This document shows, one piece after another, positions 63,450-64,000 of a DNA stretch of 64,000 bases (positions within the stretch are counted from its first letter, which is position 1; each line of letters begins with the position of its first letter). The stretch covers positions 50,788,938 through 50,852,937 of the forward strand of contig NC_087069.1 in NCBI RefSeq assembly GCF_963678635.1, read 5' to 3'. The notes under the pieces are model-generated. The model was not told the DNA's origin, ran no database searches, and worked only from the letters and a program-made list of their open reading frames with translations. This DNA is from Symsagittifera roscoffensis. Its lineage: Eukaryota > Xenacoelomorpha > Acoela > Convolutidae. A program made the position numbers and the translations under genes.

Positions 63450-63715
63450 AGGGACCGTGGATTCTAATCGATTATAATGGATTCCCGAGATAAAAAAATC
63501 CATCATAGTCCATAATCCATCAAAATTTAAAATTCCGACCACAAAATCGAATATACTGTCATTAAAATTGATTAATTTTTTGAACAAAAATTGATCCATT
63601 GTAATCCATTTTTTCGGCAAGGAAATCTATTATTTTTGCCAAGATAGTCCGATATGATCGATTATTTTTGAAATTAGAATCTAATATAATCGATTGTAGT
63701 CCATTTTGTTTTTAG
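63450..63715. repeat. TAATCGATTA / AATCCAT inverted-repeat cluster
   Basis: It starts GATTCTAATCGATTATAATGG and ends GAATCTAATATAATCGATTG. Between these, AATCCATT/AATGGATT words recur about eight times in both orientations. It looks like a small palindromic MITE-type element or satellite. No target duplication is evident. Confidence 0.45.
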
Positions 63716-64000
63716 AACTAAATACATTTTTTTGTAGAAATTTGTCCCCCTCAAGTTTTTTTTACCTCTTCCTCAACGGGTGAAAGTAAAGGGGGAGGGG
63801 TAAACTGAGATGAGACAAGAAAAGATAAAAATTTTAATGTGAAATGTAGCGTTTTATGAAACGTAATACTCACGGGGAAAACATAATTGTACACGACAAC
63901 AACAGGGTCAGAAAGTGACAATCACCATGTAAAGCATCGAAAACTCTAAAATGTAATTATAGCAAAAACAAAGCCTTGTAATTTTTGAATTTATTAGGTA

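Overview
This is an AT-rich (roughly one third G+C by eye) animal nuclear window with spliced genes, long introns and dense, nested mobile elements. No bacterial operon, CRISPR array, rRNA gene or intact tRNA gene is seen. The one recognisable cellular gene is the 5' half of a TRPM-family cation channel (+ strand, about 14.0-24.6 kb). The species cannot be named; a non-vertebrate metazoan is most likely, because env-bearing Ty3-like elements sit next to a TRPM gene.

Layout. 1-3.5 kb: decayed Ty3/gypsy retrotransposon on the minus strand, running off the left edge. 3.9-8.1 kb: large tandem duplication (two long copies and one partial) carrying a 200-bp MITE in each long copy and a hAT-like MITE in one. 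8.5-14.0 kb: two copies of a CCCGGG-ended MITE, another hAT-like MITE, a degenerate TCGA-rich repeat and a decayed coding patch. 14.0-24.6 kb: seven TRPM exons, from the N-terminal SLOG domain to transmembrane helix S1. Intron 3 holds a ~460-bp tandem duplication, and intron 5 holds a 3-kb LTR-like element. 25.4-25.6 kb: assembly gap. 26.06-43.91 kb: a ~17.9-kb giant Ty3/gypsy-like element on the minus strand, visibly richer in GC than its surroundings, with an LTR pair. 43.9-49.0 kb: remains of another retroelement on the + strand, with a truncated envelope-like gene, a 438-codon unknown ORF and an LTR-like repeat of the same family as those in TRPM intron 5. 49-64 kb: mostly non-coding, with one credible secreted cysteine-rich protein gene (minus strand, 50.6-51.4 kb), MITEs and short repeats.

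The most unusual object is the giant element. Gag, zinc knuckle, protease, reverse transcriptase, RNase H and integrase are all recognisable. Pol then continues past the integrase into a C-terminal macro (ADP-ribose-binding-like) domain. After a ~0.5-kb spacer comes a second coding region of about 8 kb. It starts with a coiled coil, carries an SGNH/GDSL hydrolase domain and what looks like a second, diverged SGNH-like domain, and continues into about 1,400 unrecognised codons. Its pieces are nearly contiguous, and most are joined in the same frame by single TAG/TGA codons, so it was probably one large ORF that has decayed. Macro plus SGNH modules in one LTR retrotransposon are the best candidate here for an undescribed system.
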